A stretch of 64,000 nt of DNA from Apus apus (GCF_020740795.1 NC_067282.1:149158858-149222857); one strand, 5' to 3'; counted from the first letter of the stretch, positions 10,603 to 23,133 are shown. A program made the numbers and translations. The notes: generated by a model from the sequence alone, not told the origin.

Positions 10603-13600
10603 CTAAAACAGAAATCCACATGGTTAATACTTAACAGTTTCATCCTTACCCCTTGTGTCTAAAGTCCTTATGGCCATTGATACATATACAATTATCACCC
10701 TGCAATCCTTCATGGTCCCTGCCTGAGGTGACCCTTTGGCATACAGATAAGGGAGGCATAAAAAGCCCAGCATATAGAGCCTTACACATCATAGATACAT
10801 ACATCTGCTGAGGATCCTTGGCCTCACTGACCTGCCACAGATGATCCAGGGAACCTGTGGCAGCGAAAATCAAGCTCAAAGTCTCCACAGTCTGCATCTG
10901 GACCAATTACTGAACATGAAAGAAGTTTCAAGTAGACAAGAAAGAGTAGCAGGGAAAATAGGGGGAAAGGGAGCTGGGAATGACTGGGGAATAGGTCTAG
11001 TAATCATGACATTTTGGTGCTCCTAGACAACTATGGAGACACAGATTTTTCTTGTTAATTATTTTTAAAATAAAAAACATCGAAAGGATTTAATGTTCTA
11101 AGTCCTTAGTACCTCATTATTCACACAGATGCATACAGCCACAGAATCTCAGTGAGCAAGGGCACATGTATGTACAGAGGCAGAGAACAAAGCCATGGCA
11201 GCTGCCAAGGGGACTGACTCGCATCTATCTAAGGTTGATACTCACAGCAGGTTGTTACCACTGGATCAGGTATGCTATTAAACCTCCTAATTACTAAAAC
11301 TATCTTTACAGCTGGTTTTAGCAGCAGCAAGAGGGAAAAGGTCAAGAGGTGAGAGGCTGTCACATTCCTTTACCCTCACACATAAAGGTAAGATCCAGGC
11401 ACACCGAAGGGGAAGCATGCATTACTTAATTTTGGGGTGAAGCAGAGTATCAGTCTCAAGACTGGAGAAATCTTTTTGTGCATGTGTGGGTTGCATTATG
11501 GTTTTTTTTAAACTTTATAAGGCAACGTTAAGAACTCTCACTGGCTGCAACAAGAATCCATCACATAGAAAATGCCTCAGAGCTTTGGCAGGATGGCAAG
11601 TGCTGAGTAATGCATGTTGCCTTGCCTCATGCTACTCCCTATGACTGAGGGGTACATTAATCAGTCATGCCACATGGGCTGCCATGTTTACTGATTAGAT
11701 ACACAGCTGGAGGAGTGGTTTTATTTTATAAAGAGAAGGAAATATATTTTATATCTTCTGAGAAATAAATACACTGTGCTGCTATTTTTTTTTTAAACTG
11801 AAGGAGGCTCCAGCAGTTCCTTTTCAGCCTCTGAACCCAAAAATTATTTTCAACAGATGTAACAGACTTACTAATTAGAAATTAACTTGTTCATATGTAT
11901 TTTTGCAAGACAAAATCCGTGGTAAAATCCTCCTTGGTTTTCATGGAAGTCTACACAGTGTAAGGATTGTATAGTTTGGCCATGAAACTTCCCTTGCTTT
12001 CAAAGATCCTCACAGTCTGAAGAATACCCACGAAGATAACTTATTTTTTTCCTCCTCCTCTGTAAAAAAGGTTTGTAATGACTTTACATTCCCTATACTT
12101 GTATTCTCTAGTGCTCAAATCCAAAACTAGAAATTAGCTGAAAAGGGGGGGAACAGGGAGAGCAGGTATTACTGCCAATATTGCAGCAAGGCACCAGTTA
12201 TTACACCAACTTACCAACCTCATTTCCATTACATCTTGTCACTCATTCTGATTTTTTCCATAGACAGCTTTTTCTGTACTATTCTAAATGGACTTCAGAA
12301 ATCTAGGAGGAGGGCATAAAAATGTTCTCCTCCCCCTCTTATGACAGAATTTATTTTCTTTGACATGTTCCAAACAGATCACCCAATTTGTATTAACAAT
12401 ATTCAATTTTTAAGTCTTAAGAAAAGGCATAAAGAATGGCCAGAACTCTCCAGACAGCCAGGAGGTCTCTGCTGCTATACATTTGACAAAGACAGATCCC
12501 ACCTGTCTGCAGTGGAAGTACTTTATACCTGCTCCTCCACTGCATCTGGCCAATGCTTGTGGTGTTAACTCAAAGCTGTTCTATACTTCCAGCTGGGCCA
12601 GACACTAGAATATCAGTCCAATAAAATGGACTGAGACCTTCAAATTAGACCAGCTTCTAATCTCTACTGCCCTAATCAAAAGCCAGGGCCCAAAGCAAAC
12701 CCCTTGCATAAAAGAGGTGAAAACTCACAATTTCAAAGTAATAGTTGATATTCACTATATGGCTGGGTTTGCACGTGCACCTACATGTGTGAGTTTGCCT
12801 GTTTGGTGTCTGTGGATGCTATGCTTTGAAACCATAGCCTTGAAAAGTTTACCATCATAAATAGTATATAAAAATATGTCCATAGCTAACAACTATGTCT
12901 TCTCTAACTGGTCATACTATCTTGTATTTAAAAAACAAATGACCTTGGCCCCTCTGAGAATTGTGCTGTATTAAAGGCTAAACTTGCACATCATTTCCTT
13001 TCTCCTCCTACTGCCAATGGGTAAAGCAGATGAGTTTATATAATGCTTACTCCTGGCAGGAGCTCTCTGCAATAAAAGACTGAAAGGCAAAGCCAGCTCC
13101 ACACAGCAGCCTGGGCTGACAGCACTCTGAAAGTACAATGCAGGACCCTGCACTTTTGTAAAGCAATGGAACACAGCCTGGTCTCCCTTCCCTCAAGTAC
13201 CTTCTTTTGTAAAGCAAACACAGCAAGCAAAGCTTTCAAGGGTTACATGGAAACTCTGTGATCTGTTTTGCCCACCTTTAACTCTCCCACTACTGTATCT
13301 ATGTCTAACATCAGCCATCTGCTGTACACAGGCAAATGAAGTTTCAGTTCTCTTTAAAACCAACTATTTATAAACTTTTGTTATATACCTGTCTCCCAGA
13401 ATATGTAACATCTGTGATGACATGGAGATGGGAGTCAACAAATTGTACCCATTCCTGTGCTTCTAAGGGCTTATATATTGCACATACATCTGGGTTTTAT
13501 ATTCACGTATTGTAATCTTACGTCCTGTATATCCTGCCATCACAATTTCTTCCTTCATACAAAGAGCCTGTAAAAATGCCTTAATAACTAGAAAAAAAAA

Positions 13601-15476
13601 TAACCCTTGCTAGTTCAAATAACAGCCCAGCCATCAGTGAGTAAAAACCCCAGGATTTATAGGTAACTTCAGAAACTACACCATAGCCACGCATTTTACA
13701 ACCCTTTCCCCTCTCATGAGTTTTCCTTTTCCTCCTTGTTGCAAGGGAGAGGAAACACCAAGGCTGACCCTACAAACTCCATGCGTGCAGGCTGCCACAC
13801 TGCTGGGAGCACTGCAGAATGGCCAGAGGATCTCTGCCAGTGCCCGCCCCACCGCCTTGTCCCCCCACGGCTGGCCGGGGCCCAAACTTGCAGGAAACGT
13901 GGGGAATCTGCACAGCTCACTGTGCAGAAAGTAGTCAAGCTGAGACAAGGATTTCCTTGTCTTTGATCTGACTCAGTCATAACTTTACATACTGCTTTCC
14001 AACCAATTTACCTACTCTCTAGACAGGAGCTTCATTACATGTTGATGATATGCCTTCACAGACGCCATTTTTTAAAGGTTTTAGGCACCCTAAGACATAT
14101 GGACAGTGCCATTTGTGAAAGTAGCTCGGGGCCTAGTAAGGACCGAGTGAAAAACAAAGAGGAGGGAAACGAGTATTTCTTTAACTTCACTGGAGCCACA
14201 CCCTTTGCCGACTACTTCACAGCTCTTCCATGCTCCAGGGCTGCCATGGACACGGCGAGTCTCACTCCCTTGGCCAGACGCAGAAACGTGGCAGGCAGGG
14301 TACGGCAGGAATGGTGTTCCCGTCACCGTCTCCGCTGCCCGGTGATGCTGGACAAGCACACTTTTTGCGCACGCTTTGCTTTCTAGAGCGTGCGGGGACG
14401 TCGAGGCAGGATCCTGCCACGTCCGACGGCGCTGCGGCACCACCTCCCTCCCTCCTTCCCTCCCCGCGCACACCTGCCCGGCTCGATGCGACCACAGAGA
14501 GCAGCCCATCTGCCATCCCCGCCTTGACGTGATTTGCAAGGGCTGAAGATAGGAAACTACCACCAGCAGGCTCTCGAAGCTGCAGGTCTGCACTGCTGCC
14601 GGCACGTAAGCGTGCTGACTGCATGACATAAAATGGCTTCACGCCCAAGCCCCGCAGCAGCAGCAGCAAGATGGGCAAGAAGCCGGCTCTTGCCGCTGCG
14701 GGCTGTCCCGGGGGCCGCCCGCCTCGCCTGCTGCGGGGCCTGGTCCCGCCCCGTCCCAGCCCCGCTCCGCGCTGCCTGCCAGGGATTTCTCGCTTTACCG
14801 AGGCCACGTTTGCAGGCGCTGCAAAAACCGCGGCCCAGGCTCGTTTGTCCCTAGAATGCCAAGAAAGCATCTTCACAGAGGGCGCGCGGCCTGGGGCAGA
14901 TCCGCAGGGGATGAACGGGACACGTTTGTTTTCCCGTAAGCCGGGCTACCCCAGAGCTCCTTAGCTGCTTATTTCAGCCGTGAACCTCCCCGTCCTCGCT
15001 CCCGCAGGGGCAGTCGCTGCCCTCCGTCCCCCCCCACCCCGAGCACTGCCGAGCGCCCCGACGGACCCAGCACCCCCGCCCTCCCTCTCGCCCGCCGGCG
15101 GTGCCCGGCGCCCCGCTACCTTCTGCACCACGGCGTCCAGGGTGGCGGCCAGCTCCTGCCGCTGCCGGCCGGAGGCTTCCCTCTCCAGGGCGCTCCGCCC
15201 GACCTCCTCCCGCAGCTGCCGCACGTACCAGCCCGCAGGCAGCGCGGCGCCCAGCACCACCGCGGCGCCCAGCACCAGCGCCCAGCCGCGGCGGGGCCCA
15301 GCGCCGGAACGGCCCCCCCGGTCCCCCGCGGCGGCCCTGCCGCCCCGGCCGTGCACCGCCGCCGCCGCCGGCTTCTTGGCCGCCGCCTCCTCGGCGCCGC
15401 TGGGCTGCGCGCCCCGCTCGCTGGCGGCGGCAGGCGGGCTGCCCCCCTTCGGGCCCCGGTGCTTGGCGGCCGACAT
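9271..15476 (-). CDS. CKAP4: CKAP4 (CLIMP-63), ER-sheet membrane protein, two coding exons
   Basis: Encodes a 562-residue type II membrane protein of the rough ER (human is about 602). The family holds ER sheets at fixed lumenal width through a long coiled coil, links the ER to microtubules through its cytosolic N-terminus, and at the cell surface binds DKK1 and surfactant protein A. Seen here: exon 1 gives a basic, Ala/Gly-rich cytosolic tail (residues 1-63), a transmembrane segment W65-V85 (WALVLGAAVVLG...), then the start of the coil. Exon 2 gives the rest of the coil, with KAVKQGESEINRISEVLQKL near its start and the family's hallmark ending RLFVKVEKIHEKV. The exons join in phase 0 (VVQK|VRSLQATFG). 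The start is the first ATG, in a good context (CCGCCATGT). Oddity: no cysteine anywhere, whereas human palmitoylates Cys100. The Pro/His/Gln-rich stretch of mammals is also missing. Confidence 0.97.
10603..15119 (-). other. CKAP4: CKAP4 intron 1
   Basis: GT-AG intron of about 4.5 kb in phase 0. The exon-proximal part (14380-15119) belongs to the CpG island. The rest is unique AT-rich sequence without a recognised repeat or RNA gene. Open frames near 13.7-14.9 kb overlap in several frames and reflect GC content. Confidence 0.85.
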
Positions 15477-16450
15477 GGCGGGACGCCGCCGCCGTCGTCG
15501 TGCGCGGAGCGGGAGCAGCGGGAGCGAAGGAGGGATGGAGAGAAGGAGGGCGGGGGAGCCGGGCCGGGCAGCTGCCGCGCTCCCCGCCCCGCCCCGGCCC
15601 CCGCCCCGGGGAGCCGCCACGCACACGGGGACGGGCTCGGCCCTTGCCTGGGGCGGCTGCCACGCACACGGGCTCGCCCCCGTCCGGAGAGAGGCGACGG
15701 GATAGGGGAGCGGCGGGCAGGGCGGAGGGGCAGCCCCCGCCCATCCCGGGGTGACAGACCCGCCTCGGCCACGGCTGCCCGCGGTGCCCGGCACGGGGGT
15801 CTCGGCGCGGCGTGGGTCGCGCCTTCCCCCCTCGCATCCCCCGCGCCCCCGAGTGTCCCCAGCCCGGTCCCGCTACCGGCTTCTAGTCTGTTCTCGTAGC
15901 GCTGGCGGCAGAGCCGGGCCGGCTCCCGCCTCATGCAGCTCCTGTTCTGCTGGTGATGCCGGCGGGTGGGATCGCAGCCAGCTCCGACAGCGAGGCGCGG
16001 AGAAAAAGTTGCCTTCTCCATACGCGTCCCCCCCGCCCCCGTTCTAGAGCTTGTACAGCAAAGACTTGGCATCGGGCAGGTCCCTCGGGCACACAACAGC
16101 TGCCCTGGCTGGCAGGAGCGCTTCTGGCCCGACACAAACTCCGCGGGTTCCACAGACCTCGTCCCAGCACGTATGGTAGGGGCTGTGGGCTCAACACCGA
16201 AATTCCCCGCCGAGCTTTCGTGCTCCGAGCATGCTCTTTTCGCCTCACCGTGTCTGCGAGCCCGCGGCGTTCCTCATCCTGGCGGAGCATGTCCCGGGAC
16301 AGGGCTGGGAAGGCTGCGCGGGCCTCGCCGCTGCAGCGCGGGCCCCAGCGAGAGCCTGCAGGGTGCGGAGCACAGACCCACCCGCCGCTTCATCTCCTTC
16401 GTGCCCGCAGCTGGGCTCCTGCTTGTGAGGCGCCAGGTGAGAGGGAGGTG
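14380..16450. promoter_or_regulatory. CpG island at the CKAP4 start
   Basis: A GC-rich, CpG-dense stretch of about 2 kb centred on the first exon of CKAP4, spanning the start of intron 1, exon 1, the 5' UTR and upstream promoter DNA. No TATA box is evident, as is usual for island promoters. The transcription start should lie just above 15476, but its exact place is not readable. Confidence 0.75.
15120..15476 (-). CDS. CKAP4: CKAP4 coding exon 1 (cytosolic tail and membrane anchor)
   Basis: Codons 1-119 (MSAAKHRGPKGG... to ...LAATLDAVVQK). The donor reads AAG|GTAGCG. It is very GC-rich. The start MSAAKHRGPKGG parallels human MPSAKQRGSKGG, and KKPAAAA follows an Ala/Glu-rich stretch as in the human tail. 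Several overlapping frames here are also open but are compositional shadows. Confidence 0.95.
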
Positions 16451-16824
16451 GGAGCTGACGGGTTTGGAGGTGCTGGCAGGAAGAAGAGAGCAAGGCAGAG
16501 CGAAGGCGGAAACAGTCTGATGTGCATGGAATTCATTAGCAGTCATATCAGGGGGGAAAATGCATCTGATCGTGTAACAGAGGATCCTTATGCAAGGCAG
16601 CTGGGTGGGCTTGGGACTGCAGTTTTAGGGTACTGGTGATGCATGGCTGGGTGGTGGGTACTCTGCTACATGGTACGAAGGAGATGAGAAGGGGCTGTAC
16701 ACCTGTGTTTGGGTGGAAGGGGTACATGGGAATAACTTTAAAACTTATTTTGAAAATGCCTCCCAATTTTCCAGCATCACAAAGAGCTGCTTAAACTTTT
16801 GGTTTGGTTTGTTTTTTTGTTTTC
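16451..16824. other. Intergenic DNA upstream of CKAP4, nothing recognised
   Basis: Transition from the CpG island into ordinary AT-richer DNA. No feature supported. Confidence 0.5.
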
Positions 16825-17172
16825 CATAGAATCATAGGAAGGCTTGGGTTGGAAGGGACCTAAAAGATCATCTAGTTCCAATCCCCCTGCAAGGACAGGG
16901 GCACCTTTCACTAGACAAGGTTGTACAAAGCTCTGGCCAGCCTGGCCTTGAACACCTCCAGGGAGGGGAGAGCCATAACCTCCCTGGGCAACCTGTTCCA
17001 ATGCCTCACCACCCTAACAGTAAAGAATTTCTTCCTAATGTCTATAAATCTCCCCTCTTCCAGTTCAAAACCATTACTCCTTGTCCTATCACTACACACC
17101 CTAGCAAAAGGTCCCTCCCCAGCTTTCCTGTAGGCCCCCTTCAGATACTTGAAGGCAGCTATAAGGTCTTCC
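16825..17172 (-). mobile_element. CR1 LINE 3' end
   Basis: Starts with the reverse-complement tail CATAGAATCATAGG, then GGTTGGAAGGGACC, AGCCTGGCCTTGAACACCTC, AGAATTTCTTCCTAATGTCT and ATACTTGAAGGCAGCTATAA. About 350 bp, 5'-truncated. A minus-strand open frame (16911-17099) is the degenerate ORF2 C-terminus. Confidence 0.9.
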
Positions 17173-17751
17173 AGTATCTATTTTTATTTGTCCCAGTATA
17201 TGTTTTTTCAGAAAATTAGATGTTTTATCTTAAATCATTATATTGGCTTGAATATGGGAATTTGAAAAAATTTAAGTCCCCTTCTACTACCTGCCTACTG
17301 CTTTGGTCCAGCCTACGTGACAGATGATAGTGCAGAAAAACATAACTGTTTCAAAAATACACCTTGAGTTAATCAATATTGTTCCTCTTCTTTTTCATAT
17401 ACTAGCTGATGGAGCACATTACATTTGTATTTGCTTGGCCTTCTTCAGTTCTTGAGTCCCCTGTGCTGGTGCCCTGTTCACTGCTCCCTTTGAAATTTGA
17501 AGCAAGACTTACGCAGTCCAGAGATTCTGTTTCAGATGCATATTGGAAGTCCCTATTTCTGAGTTAGTAGAAGAGAGTTTGTAATCACATGGTCTTTGCT
17601 GGCAGCTTCCATGAGGCAACTGGACCCAGGGTCCTGGACCTAGGACAGTGTTGTATCAAAATGTCCAGTGTGATCAGTTTGTACTGGAGAATCCTAAAAA
17701 TAAAAACATACTAAAAAATCTTCTCCACTGCTATATCCCCACACTTTCAGA
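17173..17751. other. Intergenic DNA, nothing recognised
   Basis: No exon or repeat that I can identify between the two CR1 pieces. Confidence 0.5.
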
Positions 17752-17830
17752 AACAGAACTGTACAGTTCCAGTTGGAAGGGACCTACAACGATCATCTAG
17801 TCCAGCTGTCTCACCACCAATGAGGTCTAC
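17752..17830 (-). mobile_element. Short CR1 LINE remnant
   Basis: About 80 bp retaining AGTTGGAAGGGACCTACAAC and GATCATCTAGTCCAGCTGTC, the 3'-end signature of an older CR1 subfamily. The terminal octamer repeats are gone. Confidence 0.65.
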
Positions 17831-20456
17831 GCACCTTCCAACACCTCCTTTCTCCTATCCAGTAAACATGCTGAGTAGTGTATCATGATGGACTCTCAAC
17901 TATTTGTGGAAACTCATTTTCATTTCTTCACAAGACAATGGATGAACAAAGTCAGCTGATCCCATATTGCCCCTTTCTTTCACAATTATGAAGGCGTACA
18001 CAGAAGACTTCTTTCACTGCCTCTGTCTCGCGTTTTCTCAGGGGGTTCATGACTAGGATCATGCAAAGCAGTAATGGATTTAGACCTGTGCAAAAGTAAA
18101 CAAGTGGTAGACAACCAATAGTAATGGTGGTAGTTTCAAAATTATTTGTTGCTTCTTTTTTTAAGAACAATGCAACAAAAAGTTCTTGGCAGTTGGTTTC
18201 TCCCTCAGACATGTTACTTTTCTTCTGTATTTTAATGTGTATCTTTTTATCTAAAACTAACTTGTAAAAAGTCTATTTGTGCCTTTATCTGTTAATATTT
18301 GCCCATATTAAAGATTTGTGTGGGATGAAAGAAAATTCTATCCAAGACATAGAGTCAGTTAATGGAAATAATGCTTTTTAAAGCTCTGCTGGGGCTTCTG
18401 GGCAAAGATCTTACACGTGTAGCTTCAGTGTCTCTAAGACATAAAATACATTAGTAGTAACAAGCTCATACCAGTTCTACACCTGGGCTGCTGAGCTGCT
18501 AGTGCAAATGCAGTTTATTTTCTCCTTGTGCTTTTGTGTTACACTGAAATGCATTTGCTTGCCAAGAGTGATTCCACAGGTCATTACATCAGTGTGCAAG
18601 ACGTAACTCCTTGCAAAGTAAAAACTTGAGGTGCCAATTTATCTGTTTCTCTATATGATTACAGCAAGAAATCTAATCAAGTTTTGTTTTGGAAGAGATT
18701 TTCTTTCATTCTCAGTACATTATTTTTTTTTAAATAAATATATAAAAAAATTAGATTAAATATTTTTTAGAGACAGAATCTTAAACCTAGGCCAGATCAC
18801 AGTCCCTGATTTCAGCCTGGTAAATTCAGTTCCATGCTGCTAAGGTTTAGGATTAACTGAATTGTGTGATCTGTACATGGTGTTCTAGTTAGTAACTACT
18901 AGCATGTGTGACAGAAGGAGGTGATTGCCTCGGGTATTTCTTCAGCATAATTCTGTCAATTGCACAGATCTGACCCCAAAAGTCACCATCCGGAGAGGAT
19001 GCTGGTGTGACTGTAGGTTATGGACACCACAACAGAGCTTGGTTAGCTGATTGCCCTCACCCTAACAAGCAGCAGAGAGCTTGCATGGCATCATGATGTT
19101 GTCTTAAATAACATTCCAGAGGTGGCTGCAGCTGATACAGGGGTGGGGCTTGTACTGAAAACAGATGAGGAAGCCTCAGAATCCTCTGCCCTCCTCAATA
19201 CGGAGAGAGTAGAAATCTTCAGCAGTAAACAAAGCACCCTGGGAAGGCTAGAAGGGTAGAGTTTCCACAGCCAATCTAGCCACAGCCTTAGCTGTCTCAC
19301 ATTTTATGATAAAGTGGCGCTCAGATTTCTGTTTAGGAAGGACCTAGAAAGGCTAGGATTTGCAGCAGTACCCTCAGACCCAGGATTTTAGCTCAGATGC
19401 CATTTATTTCAGAGCATTTACCATAAAAACTGAGCCATATGGATGTTACCAGGTACAATAATCAAGAGGACCATCAGTGTTAAGGATCAAGGAAGTAAGG
19501 CAGCATAGGTAACTGTCACACCATTTCTTTCTTCAACTTGGTGATGTACTAGCTAAGGCTTTTTCTCGCCAAGGAACCAATACAAACTATTTCTGACCAG
19601 GAACACCACTCTACAAACAGCTTCTCATTGCATTTGACACAGTGGATCAAACTTGTTTACTTCCTCTGTACAGAAAGACAGACCACTACTGTTGAGGGGA
19701 GTGTGCATTAGGAATTTTCTGAGGTGGTAAAGTCGCTAGACAGTGCAGACTGGTGCAGTGGGGGAGTTTATTGATGCACCTTCTTATCTGAGAGATTTCA
19801 ATATCCTGTTTTGCCTCTGGGTGAATTTGAAGCTCAATGCTTTGGCAGGGAGAAATAGCAATCTTGTTTGCCTCTTACAAGACTTATTTCTCCCTGGAAT
19901 ACTGGAAACTCCATAGAAGAGCAAGCTGAGAAAGCATCTTTACACCTATCTTACAGACTTTTTTCTTACTGTTGAGCCTATTATCAAATCTGTCCCTGAT
20001 GGTCTCGGTCAACCCAGAGTCTTAATATCCATCTGTTAGCACTAAAGCCAGTCTGCCTGGCTCAGTTATTAGGATTAGGGCAAAATATCTTGTGACTTCA
20101 AGTTATGTTCTCAACTTAGTTGTCATGGGCCGTGGTGTAAACAATAACATCCCTTGCCCTTTCCCTCTCCTCCCACTCTTAACTATGTTAGCTGCACACT
20201 AGGACATTTCCAACCTTTGGAACCAAATGCAGCTGCATGTCTAACCAGCTCAGTAGCAGTGTTGCTGTTTGCTGGATCAAACTGTGCATTAATTGTAGGC
20301 TTTATTGTCTTTTCCAGTTCTACTGGTAATGGTAAGGAAAGCCTTTGCTGCAAGGGCTGAGCACAAACTAGTCCTTCATCTCAATTAACAGCACTTCTGT
20401 AGTGAAAGGCCAAGAATGAAGGCCAACTTGAGACAGTAGTCAAATTTCCACATTTG
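17831..20456. other. Intergenic DNA between CKAP4 and TCP11L2
   Basis: No recognised exon, RNA or repeat. An 86-codon minus-strand frame (17952-18212) has a faint resemblance to a receptor seventh helix but no supporting sequence upstream; see findings. Confidence 0.45.
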
Positions 20457-20461
20457 TACCT

Positions 20462-20859
20462 TTTAATGGTTTAAACCCAGCTGGCAACTGAGCACCAGCT
20501 GCTCACTCACTCCCTGCAGCGGGATGGGAGGAGAGAATCGGAAGGTTAAAAGTGAGAAAACTCAGGGGTTGAGAGAAATACAGTGTAATACGGAAAATAA
20601 ATAAATAATTATAAAATGTAATGAAAGGGAAAATAACAAAAAGAGAGAAAGAAAACCCAAGAAAGACAAGTGATGGAAATGACTACAATAGCCTACTCAC
20701 TGGTGAGGTGGGGTGAGAAGCAGAAAAGGCTTTGGCTCTGCTCAGCAGTAACAAAAACATCTCTGCATTATCAACGCTGTTTCCAGCATAAATCCAAAAC
20801 ACGGCCCCATACAAGCTATTAGGAAGAAAATTAACTCTGTCCCAGCCAAAACTACCACA
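20462..20859. mobile_element. Short solo LTR of an avian endogenous retrovirus
   Basis: About 398 bp opening with ATGGTTTAAACCCAGCTGG and the CAGCTGCTCACTCACTCC segment, followed by an A-rich AATAAATAAATAA stretch and ending CCAAAACTACCACA. It is bounded by the 5-bp direct repeat TACCT (20457-20461 and 20860-20864). The ends and the 5-bp duplication suggest an ERVL-type LTR related to the one at 1131-2142. No internal retroviral genes are present. It looks moderately old. Confidence 0.7.
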
Positions 20860-20864
20860 TACCT

Positions 20865-22439
20865 GCATGTCCTACAAAAGTCACAAGGACATTGATCTTC
20901 CTGATTGAGCAGAGCAAATTTAAAGGCTGTACAATTACTTCGCTGGCTAACATTGCAGAAGAGACAGACAACTAGAAATGAATGACAATTCTCTCTGGAG
21001 AAAATCTCCACAGTAGGTAATCTACTTAAGGATCCATGTAATGACCTATAGCTGCAGTGCCCCTGGATCAGGAAGGAATTGCAATTAAAAAAAAAAGAGG
21101 TTAAGTGCTCAATACTGCAGCGTCTAACTTATTCTTTCCCTTTGGACTGGAATCTTGAAGCATGTCTTTAGTGCCTCAGACATATATATGGATGCACATA
21201 TCCACATGATAGGTACGTAGGTAGACAGACAGACAGAAAAAGCAAGCAAGCTAGGTACTTAAGAATGGGCTCCAAAACAGCTGGTGTGCCCTGTGAGAAC
21301 AGCACAGCTATAGCTGAAAAAAAAACATTTTGTCTTAGAGCCATCCCTTGCTGGAATTCCATCTCTTACTCCATGATGTTGGGTGATACCCCTGAGATAC
21401 TTTCTCCCTTAAGATTGATCTTTCATATAAATATTTAGAAGCTAACTTACTTGGTGAGGCTGGTACATCCCGTTTCCCTCCCTGTGCAAGCTAGACCACT
21501 GAGTACCACAGGTTTCCACAATTGCTGGTCCACAAAGACAGCATGCAAAATGAACCCTGAGCCACTGGCCCTGGTATTTGCTGCAAGTATTCTTTGTGGA
21601 GTTTTAGATGATACAACTGGTTAATTAGTAAAAGGTGTCAGCAGCCATCACAGCAAAGACCAAAACATAGGTTTCCTCCATCTTACAGATGGCATTTAAG
21701 CCAAAACAGATGTAAAAACAGTAATAAATCATGTCCTTTGAAGAGAAGACAGTCCTGTACAAGGCAGTCCATCTGTATGCCATCAGTCTTCTCCAGAGCT
21801 CCTCTGAGCTTCTCTCAGATTCCTGTTGCCACGTGACACACATAAACTGGGCCAAAGTAGCGCAAACACAGTTATTTAAAACATCGTCTTCTTTATGGAA
21901 GCTATTGGATTAGGCTGTTTGACTTAATCGCATTTACTGTCTCTGAAGGCTGTGCCCAGAGCGACAGGGCTGCCAGGTGCTCTGCATGGCTGGGAGCAAG
22001 GGCTCCTCACCCCCCCTTGCCAGCAGAGCATTTGGTCCGTGCGTAGCCAACCTCTGGTCCCTGCTTTCAGCTTAACAGGACCTACACTTGGCTTTGGTCT
22101 ATGCAAACACAGCATCTAGCTCGTCACGCGTGCTGAAGATGATGTGATTATCTTCAGGAAGGGGAGCTCTGTGTCTTCATGGCGAGCAAGGCTTGATTCA
22201 GTCAGCTCCTGCCTCAGAGACGACTGCTGTGTTTTCTCCTCCGTGGTTCCTGGTAGGTGAAGCAATAATGGCACGCAGATCCTGTGACAGGAAGAGATGA
22301 TGACCCTGACAGGTACTGCTGGCCAGGTGGGCGTGTGGAGGTCAACACAGCAATAAGCAAGGCATTTGCAGTAATAGCGTTGCACTGCTTCGTGCTTCGT
22401 TCCTCGGCGGGTGCTCAGCAGGCCTCGTAACACCACAGC
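20865..22439. other. Intergenic DNA upstream of TCP11L2
   Basis: No gene or clear repeat. A run of GTAG/ACAG-type short tandem units lies near 21210-21236. GC content rises after about 21,950 toward the promoter island. Confidence 0.45.
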
Positions 22440-22526
22440 CACGCACAGCCCAGGTGACTAACCTCGGCCCCGGCCTGAGTGGCTCCCCTGAAGCTAAGAT
22501 GGTGGGGGGGGCTGGACCAGGGGTCC

Positions 22527-22537
22527 AAAATGGCGGG
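22527..22537 (+). promoter_or_regulatory. YY1-like motif
   Basis: AAAATGGCGGG matches the YY1 core AAnATGGCGGC at all but the last base. A looser copy (AAGATGGTGG) lies about 30 bp upstream. Such motifs usually sit close to transcription starts, so initiation near 22.5 kb is an alternative to the site at about 23.08 kb. Confidence 0.35.
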
Positions 22538-23055
22538 CGGGAGGGGGCGCCCGGGAGGGGGAAGGAAACCAGGGCCGGAAAGCTCGTGGGGGCACATTCA
22601 GCGCTTCCTTGGCAGGCCAGCCAACAGCAACACGCAAACCCGCCCCGAGGCGCTGCCTCTCCCCCGCACCAGACGGGGCACTTCCCCCACCTACCCCCCC
22701 GGGGCGGCGCTAACGCGGAGCCGCCGCCTCCCGCCGGGGAGAGGCGGGATCAGCGCGGGGCGACGCGGCTCTTCCGTAAACACCTCCCTGCCCTTCCCCC
22801 CCGGGCAGGGCCCATTCGGCGCGGGGGAGTCCGCCGGAGCGTGTTTTCCTGTCGGCGCGTCTTTCTCCCCGATTAGTGCCCGGTCCAAGGCAGAACGAAG
22901 AGACGCAAGCTGTTGCTGCGGGGATCGGTGCGGGTCGGCCCAAGTGCCCCGGGCTACCTTGCCGTTGGCTGGCAGCAAAAGGTGATGCTTCCCCCCCCCC
23001 GTTACTGGCAGACATGGACGCGCCCAAGGAAGCCACTAATAGTCCGGGCTGGCCC

Positions 23056-23133
23056 CATAAATGCGGGGGGGGGCGTTTAAAGCCCCGGCGAGGGCCGCGC
23101 AGGAGGGGGAGCTGCTGCCGCCGCCGGGCCGCG
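23056..23133 (+). other. TCP11L2: Inferred TCP11L2 promoter box and non-coding exon 1
   Basis: A TATA-like CATAAAT (23056-23062) precedes a short GC-rich stretch that ends GCCGCG|GTGAGTGAC, a near-perfect donor at 23134. A rival donor, GGGG|TGAGTCC-like with GT at 23242, lies 108 bp on. There is no transcript to confirm either. Confidence 0.35.

Noticed and set aside
14961-16153. Several long open frames on both strands around CKAP4 exon 1 (up to 345 codons)
   Set aside because: They overlap one another in most frames of a very GC-rich CpG island where stop codons are rare. Only the CKAP4 frame has homology, a good start context and a matching splice donor.
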